From Silene latifolia (lineage: Eukaryota > Streptophyta > Magnoliopsida > Caryophyllales > Caryophyllaceae), in assembly GCF_048544455.1 (NCBI RefSeq), contig NC_133537.1:146360058-146424057 (forward strand): 64,000 nt of DNA. The letters run 5' to 3'. Below the pieces are notes generated by a model. That model ran no database searches and was not told where the DNA came from. It worked only from the letters and a program-made list of their open reading frames with translations. Shown here in pieces: positions 34,501 to 46,239 of this stretch. The translations under genes were made by a program, and so were the position numbers. Position 1 is the first letter of the stretch; every line of letters starts with the position of its first letter.

Positions 34501-35523
34501 ATGGCAACACCAACCCCCATTGCAACGCCTCTCGCTAATTCATCATGGCTCCGATCCTTCATGGATCGATGTAAACTTGAAAATAATGGGTCAAATTTCT
34601 CCGATTGGGATGCCCAACTCAAATTAGCCGCCCAAGGTGACGACAAGCTTCGTTACCTTACCGAGGCCTCTCCACCCGAACCTACTACTAGGTCGACCGC
34701 CGCCACTAGGGAAGCATATGAGGCTTACCAAAAGGAGTCCGCCGCAATGAAAAATGTCTTGATATTTGCGATGGAGGCGGATCTCCAAAGGAGAGCCTTT
34801 AAAATGGGCAATGCTAATGAGATTTACTCCAAGCTTGTGACAATGTTTTCACAAACTCCGCGGATCGTCCAATATGAGGCGGCCGCGGCATTCTTTGATC
34901 TCGACTTCAAAGAGGGCCAAAAGGTTAGCCCTCATGTGCTCAAACTTATGGAGCTTGTCGAGACCTTGAAAATTCAAAAGGTTGAAATCCCCAAAGAACT
35001 CATTGTAGATAGGATTCTACACTCGTCCAAAGTCAAAGCGTATGTTCAATTCCGGGTGAATTTTAACATGCAAGACAAGGATGTATCTCTTGAAGAATTG
35101 CATAAGTTACTTGTGCAAGCCGAAAGGGACATGGGGTTAAATGTGAACCCCCCAAAGGATGTGCTTAACATAAGCACTAAGAGTAAAGGGAAGTTCAAGA
35201 AGAATGGGAGGAAGGGTAAGAAGCAAGCTCCCACATTCACCAAAGCTAGGACTTATGAAGCTAGCACTTCAAAAATCAAGAAGGGTCCTCTTGATAAATG
35301 CCATTATTGTAATGGTATGGGACATTGGAAAAGAAATTGTTCCAAATACCTTGGTGATATTAAGGCTAGAAAGATTACTCCAGTAGGTAAATGACTATCC
35401 TTTCTTTTATGTTTCAAATTCAACTATGGTATTGTGATACAAAGTTGTGATAATGTATCTCCCTTTTTATTGTAAATAGGGCCTCCACCAAGCAAAGACA
35501 AAGGAAAAGAAAAGCAAGCTTAA
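34501..35523 (+). CDS. Copia Gag (UBN2-type) with CCHC zinc knuckle, spliced at its 3' end
   Basis: An intact frame from ATG 34501. Unspliced it gives 297 residues, stopping at 35394. With a GT-AG intron at 35387-35479 it gives 309 residues, ending in a Lys-rich tail at 35523. The central part (about residues 50-220) matches the copia Gag fold, with motifs such as MFSQTPRIVQYEAAAAFFDL. A Lys-rich segment precedes the zinc knuckle CHYCNGMGHWKRNC near residue 267 (C-X2-C-X4-H-X4-C). It would build the particle and bind element RNA. In copia elements protease follows directly, but here stops follow, so pol must come from elsewhere. This is the only element-core ORF in the window free of visible lesions over its full length. 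Confidence 0.85.
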
Positions 35524-38500
35524 GAAACCATCAAGGAGCTAGGAATAGCTTTCATGGAGCTTCGCTTTTTATTGTCTTATTTAAAATTATGTTTTGGATT
35601 TTTAGAACCTTAAGTTTCCGTGTTCGACATGGAAAGGTATTTGGATAATTGGTTGTATTTTGGATAATGGTGACTTGGTTTGCAACCCAAGTCACCCGTT
35701 TTATCATTTTATTCTTTTGTTCTAAAATCCATGTTTAAATGCTTGTTCTTAGAAACATATAACTTAAAGTGATCTAATAGACAAATATAATGACGGGATT
35801 CATTATATGTCCACATGCTTAAGGCTTGTGTACGATCATTTACAAAGTAACCTTGAGTCCATGAAGTCTCTTAAAGGTATGTCAATCACCAAGTACACAT
35901 ATGAAATCTAAAACTATTAGTCAATCTCTGAGATAGTTCTCTTTATAACTTCAACATCATTATTTGTGTCTCATATGCTATCTTTGAATCTCTAGTGTAT
36001 TTATTCTAAAGATAGAGTGGGAGAAAAATGAGGACACAACACACAAGGCAAGATAAAATTGTGTACTTGTGTAAATGAAGATCTATGCAAGAGAGAATGA
36101 TTTGAATGAAGGTATATCTATTTATATAGTATACCAAATAGATGAAATCTATGGTCTCAAGTAAGTTCTATATGACTAAAGAGACCGAGTGTAGTTATCG
36201 TAAGAGAATGTTCTTAAGATAACTACACGAGGAGACCAAAAGAAAGTTTTGGAACAAAATGACTAAAGTAAAGTCTTAACAAGAGTTTTGACTAAGTTTA
36301 TGAAAAATTTTGACCAATAGTTTCAACCTTGAGATTTACTTAAGAGCCTAAATGAATCAATGTAAAATCCTAGTAATAAGCGATATTTATGACTAAAGGT
36401 TGCAAGGATTGATATACCGATATCTTCAATAGCCAAAGTTTTAAACCACGCAGATGTCATAACTTAACCTCATTATGAAAATGAATTGGTTAAACCTCCT
36501 TCTAAAAGGGATATTTTGAAGGATGTGTATTAGATATTACTTATATTTAATAAATGACATTGCCACACATCATTATGACATGAGTGTGTTAGAGATTTAA
36601 AATCTCTTTCCATAAGGTTAAAATGAGACCTCTTCGAAATAGGAATTTTGAAAGGATATGATGGGAACATATATGGTTTCATCTTAATAACTTTGCAAAG
36701 CAACATACATTCCAAATTTTGAAATGTGTTCAATTGAGTAATCAATTTCGAAACATGTGGAATTACGTGGGAGTATTAGAAATTATCATGTGAAGACATG
36801 GAATTTAGTGGGAGCTATCATCCTTGAATGTTTACAACTCATCACTCATTGAAGAATGACGAGCTAATACCTTCTTTCATAAAGAAGCATTTGAGTTTTC
36901 AATTCTGGATGAAAATGGACAATGATGAATCCAACTACATCATGAGATGTTGGATAAGTATTGTTAGATACACATCGAATCAACGAGATACGTAAGTTAT
37001 TCATTTAAATGAAAATGGAATTGCCATTAGCAGTCATGGTCGTTCCTTGAACCTAAATATAGTTGATGACATGATTAAAAGTTACTAATGTTTCCGCCAT
37101 TAGAATAATCATGCACATGTCCAATGGTGAATCATATTCATAAGAGCATGATGATTCATTGGTAAGCCATAATAGAAACGTCATGAATTCTCGAGTAGAA
37201 TCCGATGAGCGATTTCGGTGTTTGACGGAATGCTCTATTGTGTGTCAAGAGGTTACACATATTATAGAAAATCCAAGCACATGCAAGGATTTATGAGAAT
37301 CCTAAACCCTTCAAGCAAGAAAGAGAAATAAGAAGTTTTGGAAAGATACTTGGTTGAATAAGAAGTTACTCAAAACTAATCTTTCTTAATAAGCTAGGAC
37401 TTGTGAGAAGTGCTGGGTCAATCGTCTTGGCAAATTGTTGCAAGACTCTGCAAAACATATACCTAGTGCATTGTGTGTGGATGGAGTACTTGATCAGTAC
37501 AAGTCAGATCATTCATCACAAATTCGTTCGTTATGTGATAATCGACAAGGAAGTTCTTTCAAGATAAAGAACCAAAACCAAGGTCGGGAACATTGATGTG
37601 TACTTGGTAAGGTCCATGCTATGAGAAGATAACATGAACATAAAGGAAAATGCAATTATAAGAAGTTTGAACACATGACACATGACATGTTAAACTTCTA
37701 TTGCAATCAAAAAGTGTTTATACACTTACGATTTGCATCACAAGGTTGTAATATGGTATTGACTACCCGAGTGTGATGTCGACATTTGTCGTTTGAGTTA
37801 TTATTAACTCACCTTGTACATTGTTATATCCAAACGGGTTGTGGAGACAATTGAACCCCGTTAAAGTGAACATGGATTAACATTGTATTTGCCCATAGTT
37901 ACTTACATGAGGTGACGTCTCGAAGTGACTAGAGTGTGATGCGATTGATGGCAAGTTCAAGTGCCATAGAGTCATGTGAGAATGACTAGTCGATCACATA
38001 GGCGAACTGTTAGGAACATTTTGTCGGGCCTAATGACCGCTTATAGAGTTCTGGCAAATTTATATAGCCTGGTCGTGGCGAGAGCTGCTATAGTATTCAA
38101 ATAAGTCGATTCTTTTGACTAAAGACTATTCGCCTAAGATGGCACAGTTTCAGATTAACTTTGATTTGTGTTACTACGACCTTCGTAAATGGGGTCAAAT
38201 GGGCATATTTTGGGTTATAATGGCTGTGGCTAGTTGAAGGGAATGAGTGCGATAGAAATTGTCCACCCCTAGTCAGGGTTATAACAATATCTCAGGGCCA
38301 CTCGAGGAGTAATGAACTGGAAATGCGTGGCCACGCTCGGAATGTATCCATGGTGGATAAATCCGGTCAATCAGTTATTCTCCAGATCGAGGAAACCACT
38401 CTCGATATGATCACTTACAAGTACGACCTGAAAGACACCTTGCATTGAGTGGGAGATAGTAATAGGACAAGAGAATTGGTGACGCACACTTGTCGAGGAT
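35524..38500 (+). other. C1 non-coding interior
   Basis: About 3 kb, AT-rich, with no frame over 75 codons and no recognisable pol motif. It may be replaced or decayed pol sequence. It ends in a copia-like polypurine tract. Confidence 0.6.
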
Positions 38501-38510
38501 AAGTGGGAGA
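38501..38510 (+). other. C1 polypurine tract
   Basis: AAGTGGGAGA directly before TTGTTGGAATATGTG, the usual copia arrangement for priming plus-strand DNA. Confidence 0.8.
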
Positions 38511-38511
38511 T

Positions 38512-39780
38512 TGTTGGAATATGTGTCCTCCGACAATAATGCGATCACGACTGTTGATCATGATGATCACATGTTTAAATCTCATTATAAAGAATACAAT
38601 TGGGAAGTAATTTTTACTGTCAACTGATCAACATATATCGGTAATGATTGGTCGACTAAAGTTTGACATTACGTCGTGATGCGGCGGTGGTGATCAGTTG
38701 ATCCCCTAGGTCATACCTATAGGGCAACACTCTTAATTGATCATTTAATTGATCGTATAACGTTACGAGTTAATTAAATTTCTTGAAAATTGACGGACGA
38801 TTTTGGAAGTAAAATTTACGTATCACATTGGAATTTATTAAATGAGATACGGTCTGAGTAATCGAATTGTATTATTACTCAGATGAAATTATTGTTTAAA
38901 GAAACAATTAAAATTGAATGAATTATTATAAATACAATTTGTTGTGATTTATAATTGGTAAAATATTTTGGTACAAGTAATTATGAATTACTAAAGTCGA
39001 TTTTTGTATATGAAGTATTTTTATTAATACGTTGATTTTTAATATGTTAAAAATACATAACAATTTTATGTGACATGTGACATGTAACATATTGACAAAT
39101 TGACAAAAATAATATGGATTCCATGTTATAAGTGTACCGAAATTAAGAGGGGATTAGGCTAAATATTGTGTTTATAATATAAGTGGTAAACATAATGATT
39201 ACTTACCTTACTAGCCATGCAACCCTAGTTTACCTTGTGAAGATAAACAAAGGTATGCATTGGCTCCCTTTGCCCCTCCTACCACCCGGTTTTTAGAGAG
39301 GAAAACCACTTTGGTTTTTCCTCTTATTTTTACCTAAATACACAATAATGTTATTGTTGTTACTTCACTCATTCATTCATCTAAAATTTGAGTTTTAGAG
39401 AGATAAAAGCTTCCTTCTTCCTCTCCCATAAAACCGAAAATATTAAAGAGTCCTATAATATTTTGGGTCATTTTTCTACAAAATTAATATTATCTAGTAT
39501 TCATAGTATTAATTTTATTAAGAGTGAGCTTTGGGTATAAAGCTTTTTGAGAGATCCTACACTTTTATCTTAGTTCTTCCATTAAAGGAAAGCACAAGAA
39601 CAAGAGAGAAAGGTGATCTCTCTTGTGCCCATATTAACCGAATTTCCAATGTAAGAACAATGTTTCTTCTTTATTTTGTTTAAAAGTTTGCATGCATAAG
39701 ATCATTCTTTAATTTTATGACAAATTAAATTAAAACATATATGAGTATGTTAGTATATATAGATCTACTTTTCTTTCAAA
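38512..39780 (+). repeat. 3' LTR of C1
   Basis: Begins TGTTGGAATATGTGTCC and aligns with the C2 LTR along its length (about 1.27 kb each once the Helitron in C2 is removed). The last bases before Athila sequence at about 39781 do not end in a clear AACA, so the exact border is uncertain. Confidence 0.85.
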
Positions 39781-41512
39781 ATGTTAGCCAAGGAGTTATC
39801 ACACCACAAGGTACTCTTGACTAGACCTTAATCCATGGGTCAAAGGATACTACCATGATACATCCTAGGGTGTTTTACAAGCATTCTAACAAGCAAAGTT
39901 TTAAGAAGAAAAAGCATCTACTAGGGCCTATATACACTTGTCAAGTTTCCCAAGTAGACGGTTTCACAAAATGTTTCTAACATGCAAACTACATGCCATG
40001 ATGCAACTAACATATATACATCTTAATGCATATGCTTCTACCAACTAGTATGCATATAATCTTGTTTTTGAATTTTCAAATTTTCAAATTTTAATGGTTT
40101 TTCGAAATTTTTGATTTTTTTGGATTTTTGAATAAAAGTTAAGTTAGAATTCCCCATCCCCACACTAATATGGGCATTGTCCTCAATGGCCAAAATGATG
40201 GGAAATTATGCAAGCATGATGCATGAATTCTATACTAAATGCAAGCTATACTAATCTACACTACATGATGCATGGGATTTTGTTTATGACGGAGAGCGCA
40301 ATTTAGATTACCTCCCGTTGCGTATGCATGTACTTCCCCAAACCGAGATACACATTAATTCTAATGTCCTAAAGTTGGGGGTAGTTCATGCACACAAGAT
40401 GCAATGTATGAAACTAAAATTGTCATTTTGGATTTTCAAAAGTGGGAACAATGAAATAAGAACACCTCAATGGGGCCGAGGTGTTAGTCCTCTATGTCGC
40501 TAGGACTCTCCAACCATGATCAAGATAAAATAAAATAAACAAAGAAAGAAGTAGACAAACCTCAAGAGGATAGGAGCCTCCAAAGCTTGCTAGTCTTCCA
40601 CCATATCATCATTGTCATCATCTTCCTCAATAGAAGTGGACTCATCTCCACTTCCCTCTTCACTTCCTTGCTCACTTCCTTCATCATCTTCTTCTTCTTC
40701 ATTAGCCTCTTCCTCTTCATTTACCTCTTCATCAATGCCTTCATCAACAACCTCATCACCGACAAACTCATTGTCACCCGGTCTATCACCCCTAGATGCA
40801 CTTGGAAAGAAGACTTCCCTATCCGCCCAACTTGGCAAAGGACATGAAAGATCGAGTAGTCCTTGCCTAGCTAAATCAAGGAGGGGCGGATATTGGGCTA
40901 AGTATGCATCTTCCCGATCCTTAAAAGCTTCTTTGTGCATCTCTTGCATAAGTAGAGTCATGTAGTCATTTCTTGCTTTAACACCTTCGGGTTTGAACTC
41001 TTGATACTTGAATGGATAGGGTGGTGTGACAATGGAGGAAGAGGGAATTTCAATTTCACCCCTTTGTTGACGGATGATGTATTCGGCTTCTTTTGAGAGG
41101 GGAAGAAGGTAGTTGGTCCGATGGACACTCAAACGGCATATCTTGGAAGGCAAAGTAAAAGATCTAGCATCATTGGTGAGCCACCCATATTTGGTGTCAA
41201 GAGGGTTATGAGTGACCCACATGTACTTGTTAATCATGGCATCCATGTCAATGAGATGACCCCCGTTTTTCGCCACATACTTGCTATCCTTGTTGAAATT
41301 CGGATCAAAGTATTTAGCCAAAAGAGTGACTAGACCTCCATTTACAATAAAAGTGGTGCCTTGCTTTCCACAATCAACATTGAGCCATCTTTCCACCAAA
41401 AGCCTTAGAGAATTGTAAGGCTTGGTGAATTCCCTTCCAATATTTAAGGCCGACTCAAGTAGAACACAATCGAGCTTGGTAAAGTTGTTAGTGTCTTTCC
41501 TTGCAATGATAG
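39781..41512 (-). mobile_element. Element A4: 3' half of a fourth Athila-like element
   Basis: It contains the 3' UTR (39781-40589) and the C-terminal part of ORF2, homologous to 15225-17180 but more diverged. CATCCCCACACTAA is kept at 40155-40168. It is interrupted at 41513 by C2, and no 3' LTR is present because C1 abuts on the left. Confidence 0.82.
40590..41512 (-). pseudogene. A4 ORF2, C-terminal part, cut by copia insertion
   Basis: The frame is open for about 307 codons, from the LTR border of C2 down to the stop at 40590, and has no internal lesion. It corresponds to the core after the VHHPG region (starting around NTIIARKDTN) through SKICRLSVHRTNYLL to a long acidic tail ending MVED. 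The tail differs in repeat pattern from A2 and A3. The N-terminal coding part would lie on the far side of the nested elements, beyond what I can identify here. Confidence 0.8.
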
Positions 41513-43926
41513 TGTTGGAATATGTGTCCTCCGACAATAATGCGATCACAACTGTCGATCATGATGATCACATGTTTAAATCTCATTTTAAAGGATACAA
41601 TTGGGAAGTAATTTTTACTGTCAACTGGTCCACACATATCGGTAATGATTGGCTGACTAGAGTTTGACATTACTGTCGTGCGACGGTGGTGATCAGTTGA
41701 TCCCCTTAGGTCATACCTAAAGGGTAACACTCTTAATTGATTATTTAATTGATCGTATGACGATACGGGTTAATTAAATTACTTAAAATTGACGGACGAT
41801 TTTGGAAGTGATATTTACGTGTCTCATTGTAATTTGATTAAATAAGATACGGTCTAAGTAATCGAATTGTTTTATTGCTTAGATGAAATTACTGTTTAAG
41901 GAAACAATTACATTTGAATGAATAAATCAATACTATATATTAAATCCAGAAACCAAGGGACTTCAATGTAATTAAAGAAAGTTATACAAATTAATTATAC
42001 TATATAGTTTTAAATCACTAGCACCGTGTGATGGACCCGATTAAGGGATCTCAATGCAAATACTATATAGTTTGGGTTAAAATTAAATTATATAGAAACT
42101 TGGTAATTTTCCTAAACATTTGCAAGGGACTAAAACATGGCCAATTTCCTTAAAATAAAATAATTAATTAATATGGTCAGTTTCCTTAAAATAAATAATT
42201 AATTAAGATAGTCAATTTCAAGGAGACTAAAAGAAAGAAGATGCTTGGTAATTTTCCTAAATATTTATAGAATACTAGAAGACGGTAAATTTCCTTACAA
42301 TTAAATAATTAATTAGTATAAACATGCACACTTATGATATTAATTATTATCATCATAAAATTATATATTAAATTTAAAATCTATGCAATTTTATTAAACT
42401 TTATAGTTTATTAAATGTATAGAGATGTTACTTATTAAACATACAAAAATATAATATAAGTAGGTTATAAATAATTCAAGTTAGATTCCATAATATATAA
42501 TATTACATAATTATTTCGATTTGATTTAATGCATATATGTAATATATTTATATATAAATAAATAATCCTCTTAAAATTGCATGCCTAAGTAGTAAAAGTA
42601 ATTTCGTCAGTAAAGAAAAGAATTTTAGTAACATTGGATATAGTTATATGATAGTAATCACTCATTTGAATAGTAAAAGTGGTAGAAACAAGAACGGGAG
42701 TAGTGAAATAATCAATATTAATGCGGGAATAGTGAAAGTAACAATAATTACGGCGGGAGTAGTGAAATTATCAATATTAATGTGGCAGTAGTGACAGTAA
42801 CAATAATTATGGCGAGAGTAGTGAAAGTAACAATGATTACGGATAAGTAGTGAAATGTTATTACTATTGTTTCATTAATAAGAGTAAAATACTAATAGCG
42901 GGAGCAATGAATTTGTCTCAAAATTTATTTCATCGTAATTTTAGGATATGTTATAGAAAAATATATTAATGATAAATTTATGGGTTATGCAACTTAAGTA
43001 ATTTTATTTAATGAAAAAAAAAATGTAATGGTAAGTAGAGGTAGCCCGGGCGAAGCCGGGCACCAATACTAGTTATTATAAATACAAGATGTTGTTATTT
43101 ATAATTGGTAAATTATTTTGGTACTAGTAATTATGAATTACTAAGTCAATTTTGTATATGACGTATTTTTATTAATGCGTTGATTTTTAATATATTAAAA
43201 ATTCATAACAATTTTACATGACATGTGACATGTGACAAATTGACAAAGATAAAATGGAATCCATTTTATCTCTAAATGACCGAAATTAGTGGGGTGATTT
43301 AGGAAATTATTATGTTAATTAAGTAAGTGGTAAACATAATCATATTTGCCTAAACCTAGCCATGCAAACCTAGTGCCTCTTGTGAAGAGCACCTTGCTCA
43401 TGCATTGGCCCTAAAAACCTCCCCCTTCTACCCGGTTTTGAGAAGAGAAAAACCATGGGTTTTTCCTTCTAATTTTACCTAATATACACTACTTGAATAT
43501 TAGTGTATTATTCATTCATTTCATACATCTAAAAATAAGAGTTTTTAGAGAGATAAGTTCTTCCTCTTTCTCCCTTTCTCTTAACCGAAATATTAAGAGA
43601 ACAAATTAATTTTTGGTCAATTTTATTCAAAATTAATATTGTTCTAGTAATAATAATATTAGTTTTATTAAGTAGTTACCTTGGGTATTAATCCTTGGGA
43701 GAGATTCTCTACTTGAATCCTTGTTCATCCATTTTACGAAGCTCAGGAACAAATGAGTAGGAGAACTCACTTGTGCCCAAATAATCCGAAATCTTCAATG
43801 TAAGATGATGATTTCTTCCTTATTTTTAATATTGTTTGCATGCATAAGATCAATGTTTAATTTTATGACTAAATTAAATCATCACATATATGAATATGTT
43901 AAGTAATGAGATATAGATTTCGAACA
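41513..43926 (+). repeat. 5' LTR of C2, with nested Helitron
   Basis: TGTTGGAATATG...CGAACA. Removing 41927-43072 leaves about 1268 bp, the same as the C1 LTR. Confidence 0.88.
41927..43072 (+). mobile_element. Non-autonomous Helitron, 1146 bp
   Basis: It starts TCAATACTATATATTAA and ends CACCAATACTAG, inserted between A and T. A GC-rich hairpin GCCCGG-GCGAAG-CCGGGC lies at 43044-43061, 7 bases before the final CTAG. These are Helitron hallmarks (5' TC, 3' hairpin, CTRR, A/T target, no target duplication). The C1 LTR shows the empty site. No Rep/helicase frame. The interior has duplicated AATTAATTA-rich segments and a short run of TAGTGAAAGTAACAAT repeats (about 42670-42860). Confidence 0.92.
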
Positions 43927-43928
43927 AG

Positions 43929-43942
43929 CGGTATCAAGAGCC
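43929..43942 (+). other. C2 primer binding site, initiator-Met type
   Basis: CGGTATCAAGAGCC, two bases after the LTR, close to the TGGTATCAGAGC used by many plant copia elements. Confidence 0.75.
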
Positions 43943-46239
43943 TTTGGTTGTTTGCATGCAAATCGGTTATAGTTTTTCCGAGTTATACGATTAACATATA
44001 AAACTCATAAATTTGTGTTATTATGATATACCACGAAATAAATTATGCATGTTAAAGTTTCTGATCCTAAAATGTATTTAGGATATTTTGGTTAATTCAT
44101 GGATTTTTATTGTTCATCTTATATAATTTTTTTTTTGGTGTTGACCAGGAGTATCCCCTGCCGATAGCTGGGGCAATCTCCTTCGGGGTAGTGAAGGCAA
44201 TTTAATGGGTTGACCCCTCCCAAGTTTGGCCTTTTCATTCGCAAGAGTCAGGAATCGAACCCCTGACCACTTGTTTAAGAGATGAGAGCCCTTACCACTC
44301 ACACCAGCCAACTTTGGTTGTTCATCTTATATAATAATGGCATTAAAAATGTGATTTTATGATTAAAATGTCATTTTCGGACTAAAATTAGTTAAACTTC
44401 GAACATTCCAGTGGTTTTTGGATATGTTATCACATGTTTTAGTTTTAGATGACCTGTAAATTTTCAGAACTTGTGGAGTTCTTATGCTCGAAATATGGAT
44501 TTTTCATGATAAAAATGGGATTTAGATGAAAAATAGGTTAATATGAGATAAATTTCGAATCTGGTAATAGAAATTTAGTATGTTTTCACTTGCAATTTTA
44601 CAAGATGTATGTAAAATAATAGGCTATATTGAAGTCTTTATGCATGATTTATGAATTTTTGATGAAAAATAGCATAAATAGTGACTCAATTAGTGAATAA
44701 TTTCTAAAACATACTTCATGACTAAGAAAAAACGTCACATGTTGCATTTTATTATCTTTTTCAGATCTAAAATTGAAAAGTTGATGAATATATTTTTTCT
44801 CATGTTTTTATGATTATAATTGATAAATCCGATAGACCGCAACATAGTTTTTCCGATAATTTTCGAAATTTTAACCTAAGTTTTTTGAACATTATGAGTG
44901 TTATGGTATTTTTACAGAATGTTCATGAGTTTAAATTTCAAATTTCAAATTTATTTAAAATTTTTATGATTTATTTGAAGTTTATAGCATTTGGTTGTAA
45001 TTTTGAGTCCACTAATGAACAATTTTAAGAAATATGAGTTAATTATAGTCAAATAGTTAGTGAAGACTAATTTTGAGTCCTAAGTTGGTTAAGGTAATTA
45101 ACTTGTGCATAAATATGATTTTAAGTAATTTATTGTGTTTTTAAAAGGTTGAATCACGCAAATCCGTAAAAACCGTTTAATATACAATATTGGCTCCTTA
45201 AAGGCGATTTAGCATAAAATTGGGCATGTTCAGACATATTATAATGCTGTATTTTATTTATGATTGTCATAATTTTATTTTATGTAATTTTATTTTATGT
45301 AATTTTTACTTAGTATGGCCTTAGTTTTTAATTGGTATTACCCGAAATGTATGGGAATATCGATTCGGTTGTAATTTATTGTGATCTCGTATCACCGTTT
45401 TGTAATTTAATAGATTTATTTTATTTTAATTACAAATGTATAATAGGAAATTATGTAATTTGTTATGTAATTTATTTATTCCGGAGTTCCTTGAAGACGG
45501 TGTCACTCAAGAAGGCGATACATAAAGACGGTGTTACCTCGAGATGCGTGCCATAACCGAAGTTCAAGGGACCAATGGAGTTGGTTTCCGAATATGTAAT
45601 AGTTAATTAGATTTTCTATTTTAGGAAGGCCATACTAGGATTTAATTTATGCTTTGCATTTTATTTATATGTTGCATGCATCGCTAAATCGCCATAACTA
45701 AAACATGCATTATCTTTTTAATCGAGTTTATCGACCGTGTCAATTAGAATTATCGTAGTTCACCGCTTTAGTTCACTTAAAACGTGATAGATAATAAATT
45801 GACATGACCTCTCGCTAAAATAATTAATTGAGACATAGCCCTACCAAAAAGTAGAAACCATGAAAACCTATTTCGCGAGGGAGTGCACTCCGCCCTACCG
45901 GGGTACAAACCTTGTTACGTAGGGGAAGTGGGTGATAATGTCTATCCACCGAATTCATGTTGATAAGGGATGAATCGGCCCTACCGTGCCCAAGTTGATG
46001 TGGATTTGGATCATGGACACATTTATTCGAAATTTGGATTGAGCTCAACGGAAGTATTCGTGACCGTAGTCGCATGTGTTCCGGGCTAAAGATAAATGTT
46101 AATGTAATTTTATCGACCAAGAGTTCTAGAAATAGAATCGATTAAAACGTTAATCCACCGAGTTATATTGATAAGGGATGAATCGGCCCTACCATGCCCA
46201 AGTTAATATGAATTTGGGTCTTGGAATCATTTATCAAGT
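43943..46239 (+). other. C2 leader region
   Basis: AT-rich non-coding leader with a SINE at 44128-44317. From about 45875 it is homologous to 33986-34370. It stops at the G1 LTR. No gene is seen. Confidence 0.7.
44128..44317 (-). mobile_element. tRNA-derived SINE, about 190 bp
   Basis: On the minus strand it has an A-box-like TGGCTGGTGTGAGTGGT (44310-44294), a perfect B box GGTTCGATTCC (44261-44251) and a 3' A tail (plus-strand T run after 44127). It is flanked by an 18-bp direct repeat TTGTTCATCTTATATAAT at 44110-44127 and 44318-44335. This is the signature of target-primed SINE insertion, driven in trans by a LINE. Confidence 0.95.

Larger units (their letters stand above)
33986..39780 (+). 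mobile_element. Element C1: gag-only Ty1/copia derivative, 5' truncated
   Basis: Its start at 33987 matches the internal leader of C2 (from about 45875), so the 5' LTR, PBS and first part of the leader are missing. It contains a Gag gene, about 3 kb of non-coding DNA, a polypurine tract and a 3' LTR. No protease, integrase, reverse transcriptase or RNase H frame is visible. This resembles the gag-retaining, pol-less class known as TR-GAG. Confidence 0.78.
41513..46239 (+). mobile_element. Element C2: copia element, 5' LTR and leader, interrupted by G1
   Basis: Inserted into A4 ORF2. It has a 5' LTR with TGTT...AACA ends, an initiator-Met-type primer binding site and a leader matching C1 from 45875 on. 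Its gag is not reached because G1 is inserted at 46240. It carries a Helitron and a SINE. Confidence 0.85.

Noticed and set aside
34437-34646. Minus-strand frame overlapping the copia gag start
   Set aside because: Shadow of the Gag coding strand.
35524-38500. Hidden copia pol remnant
   Set aside because: I could not find protease, integrase or reverse transcriptase motifs in any frame; a profile search might still detect remnants.
44251-44310. tRNA gene
   Set aside because: The A and B boxes belong to a SINE head; it lacks a foldable acceptor stem and is flanked by target duplications and an A tail.
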